DNA of 47,036 bases, taken from positions 1-47,036 of the forward strand of contig JAHFDP010000027.1 of NCBI GenBank assembly GCA_023248955.1. Direction: 5' to 3'. Below, piece after piece: positions 41,676 through 47,036 of the stretch; position 1 is the stretch's first letter; the number at the start of each line of letters is the position of its first letter. The notes beneath the pieces were generated by a model, which searched no databases, was not told where the DNA came from, and saw only the letters and a list, made by a program, of their open reading frames with translations. Position numbers and translations under genes: made by a program. This DNA comes from Deltaproteobacteria bacterium (GTDB taxonomy: Bacteria; Myxococcota; Myxococcia; Myxococcales; JAHFDP01).

Positions 41676-43567
41676 GGCCTCAAGTATATCACGCCACCCG
41701 TTCTCCTTGCCCGTCCCCCGGGCGTGCTGGTACCTCCGCTCGATGCAAGCAGCGCGTGAAGGCGGGCAGCCAAGCTCGGGTTGGAGACGCTGGACCATGT
41801 TGCCAAACGCGCGGTTGGCAGCCGGCTTTGCGTTCGTCTTCGCCGCGTACCACCTCTTGCTCGGCCGCTTCTTTCCCAACGCGCACGACGCCATCGGGCG
41901 GGACTACTCGGGCGGTATGACTTACCTACTTGCCGGGTACAACTGGTGGCACAAGAACGGTTTTTTCGCCGTGCCCTGGTTCACGCCGGCTTTTTGCGGC
42001 GGGCTGCCGATGTTCGGCGATCCACTGGATATTTACTATTCAGTGGAGCAGCTGCTGACGATCGTTTTCGATCCGCTCACCAGCATCTACTTGACGATTC
42101 TGCTTTTCGCCGCGCTCGGATTCTGGGGCAGCTGGACGCTGCTCACGCGCGTTTTTTCGGTGGAGCGGCCAGCTGCGTTTTTCGGCAGCACGCTCTTTCT
42201 ATTCAATGGCTTCTTCGCCTGCCGCATGATCGTGGGCCACATCGGGTTTCACGGCTTCATGCTCTTGCCGTGGCTGCTCTTCGTGGTGCTCAAACCGGTC
42301 ACGCGCGGCTGGCGACTGGTTGGCGACTGTGCGCTGGCCGGGCTGATCGTCGCTTACTGGATCTACGCGGGTCTCGGCTCGATGATCGTGCCGGTTTCCC
42401 TCGGTGGCGCGGCGGTGGTGCTGCTTTTTCTTTGGCGCGGAGGGAGCGTTCGGCCGTTCGCGTTGCGTCTTTTTCCGACGGCTGCGATCGCGTTCGGTCT
42501 CACGGTTGCCAAACTCGTGGCGACGGGCGCGTTCCTATCGCACTTCGATCGCAGCTTGTACCCGCTTCCGGGTGCGAGCACGGTTCGTGGCGCGGCGAAG
42601 CTAATTTTCCGCGGACTTTTTCTCTCGACCAACGCGATTGGTCCCGACGCGCAGCGCGAATTCGTCAACATGAAGTGGGCCTTCGAACGGCACGAGCTGG
42701 AGTATGGCGTCACGCTGGTCCCTCTCTTTGTTCTTGTTGCCGCGCTTGTCCTGCGCGTTCGTCGCGGTGGCGCGCCTACCGATTTGCGCTGGCGACGAGT
42801 CGCTTGCATCGCCGGGCTGCTCTTGCTCTTCGCGATTCCAATCGCGCTCAACGTTTTCGATCCGCGCTGGAACGCGTTTTTGAAATCGCTTCCGCTTTTG
42901 CGTTCGAGCAGCTCACTGGTGCGTTGGTCCGTTCTCTATATTCCGCCGATTGTTTTCGGCGCGGCGCTGGCGTTGGAGTCGCTGAGCCAGTCGCCGCGCG
43001 TGCGCGAAACGATCGCGCTGATGGCCATCGCGCTGGTGGTGGTGCAGAACTTCGCCACCGATCGCAACGAGTATGACGAACAGTCCTATCGTCCGGAGAC
43101 CGTCGTTGCTGGTTACCGCGATGTGGCTTCCGGAAAAGTCGAGCCGCGCATCGCTGGTATTGAGGCCTTTCTCGATCCGCAAGGCAACGTGATGCTTCTG
43201 ACCGAGCGCAACGACACGCTCGCGCACGGCAAGTCCCAGCTCCTTTGTTACAACGCGATTTTCGGTTACTCGCTCGAGCATTTTCCGCTTGGCACGCTGC
43301 ATCCCGGCGATGCGCTCGAAGATGCGAGTGGCGTGCTCAACGTCAAAAATCCAGCCTGCTATCTTTTTCCGGAGGAGAATCGTTGCGTGGCCGGAGATCA
43401 CTTTCAGCTCGCGCAGAAAAAGTCGGCGGAGGCGTTTCTCGACTACCGGCCGTTTCCGTTTGAAATCTCGTCGCGGCAAATCGTCGCCAATCGGATGACG
43501 CAATTGACGCTGTTTCTTCTCGCGGCGCTGGGTCTTGGCACCGTTTTCGTTTGGCTGCGGTGTCGCT

Positions 43568-46542
<2,975 letters not shown>

Positions 46543-46544
<2 letters not shown>

Positions 46545-46790
46545 CCGGAAAACCACAATTGCCGTTACCTACGACGGTCGAGCGCAGCCCGTCTGCTTCA
46601 GTGCTTGCCGCGCATGTTGGAAGCGCGGCCGGCCCGATTGGTGGCGCTGGAAGCGCTCGATCACATAGCGGGCTCGTGCGGTGCCTCCTCAGCGCACCGA
46701 AAAGTGCGCTTCCGGGGGCTCCTCCTGCGCGCCTCGCATCCGAGCCGTGCTCGACCGTCTCGGTACCACGGCAACTGTGGATTTCCGGCT
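46543..46790. repeat. Structured dispersed repeat, copy 3 of 3
   Basis: Ends are 23-base inverted repeats (46543-46565 and 46768-46790, two mismatches) that start at the mreB stop. Inside, CCGCGC (46608-46613) pairs with GCGCGG (46623-46628), the same place as the covarying stem in copies 1 and 2, followed by the shared block GTGGCGCTGGAAGCGCTCGA (46631-46650). The outer ends differ from copies 1 and 2. It occupies half of the 492-base gap after mreB. Confidence 0.7.
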
Positions 46791-46899
46791 TAGTTTTCAC
46801 CGGCCTTCGGCGGTCCCCGACGCCGGAAACGGGTTCGAGTTTCTTCTTAGCCCGCACAGGGCGGGCGCACGACAGGTTGTGAGGAGCACCGAGTGAATC

Positions 46900-47036
46900 G
46901 CAGTCGATAGTCGATTTTCGAGGTCGGACTCGTAGTCGCGGACGTGGACGGCCATCGATGGTCGACAGTCGTCCGCGTCCGGTCGTCCGCGAGAATCGAC
47001 CATCGACAAATCGACCTCGATGGATCGTCGATGACG
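46900..47036. repeat. Interleaved short inverted repeats at the window end
   Basis: Several paired words occur: TCGAGGTCG (46918-46926) with CGACCTCGA (47012-47020), CGCGGACG (46937-46944) with CGTCCGCG twice (46970-46977 and 46984-46991), and TCGATGGTCGA (46955-46965) with TCGACCATCGA (46996-47006). The nested order would fold into one large cruciform or branched RNA. No gene is visible here, and the element may continue past the window. Confidence 0.6.

Overview
The window is GC-rich, densely coded bacterial chromosome with no rRNA, tRNA, CRISPR array or prophage that I can see. The best guess for the source is a Myxococcota-like (former Deltaproteobacteria) Gram-negative. Reasons: outer-membrane lipoprotein biogenesis genes, an LpoB-type lipoprotein, an FHA/sigma-54 activator, Gly/Thr-rich lipoprotein linkers, and a 191-aa protein that resembles the C-terminal domain of Myxococcus MXAN_5187. 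This placement is inferred from gene content only.

Layout. 1-6.3 kb: 3' end of secA, an exported Ser/Thr kinase-like protein, ffh, a membrane fatty-acid desaturase and a Phd/VapC-type toxin-antitoxin pair. 6.3-16 kb: two lipoproteins, uvrA, a CaCA-type exchanger divergent from a lipoprotein with a caspase-like His/Cys pattern, and a CorC-type CBS protein. 16-19.2 kb: a four-gene minus-strand operon (outer-membrane-like protein, secreted unknown, LpoB, TPR-like lipoprotein), probably linked to control of peptidoglycan synthesis. 19.5-29.2 kb: a short neutral-ceramidase-like enzyme, purF coupled to a stand-alone MshEN domain, an isopenicillin-N-epimerase-like PLP enzyme, an ABC exporter, rimK and an overlapping metallophosphoesterase. 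29.4-36.2 kb: FHA/sigma-54 activator, ileS, then lspA-lgt-MXAN_5187-like with overlapping TAATG junctions. 36.3-38.7 kb: AbrB/VapC pair with a frameshifted Tn5-type insertion sequence starting one base after the vapC stop. 38.7-45.4 kb: small lipoprotein, aldehyde dehydrogenase plus an exported protein, a Uma2 protein and two large polytopic membrane proteins. 45.5 kb to the end: mreB, then a repeat-rich non-coding stretch.

Functional themes are envelope export and lipoprotein maturation (SecA, Ffh, LspA, Lgt), cell-wall synthesis and shape (LpoB, MreB), and many exported or lipid-anchored proteins of unknown role.

The most notable non-coding signal is a set of dispersed repeats. One is a roughly 180-250 bp structured element in three copies (about 19.3, 29.2 and 46.6 kb) whose hairpin stems change bases but keep pairing. 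Another is a REP-like palindrome family (about 1.9, 16.0 and 33.8 kb). There is also a MITE-like unit with 21-bp inverted ends (1906-2065) and a long 36-bp-arm inverted repeat (26301-26432).
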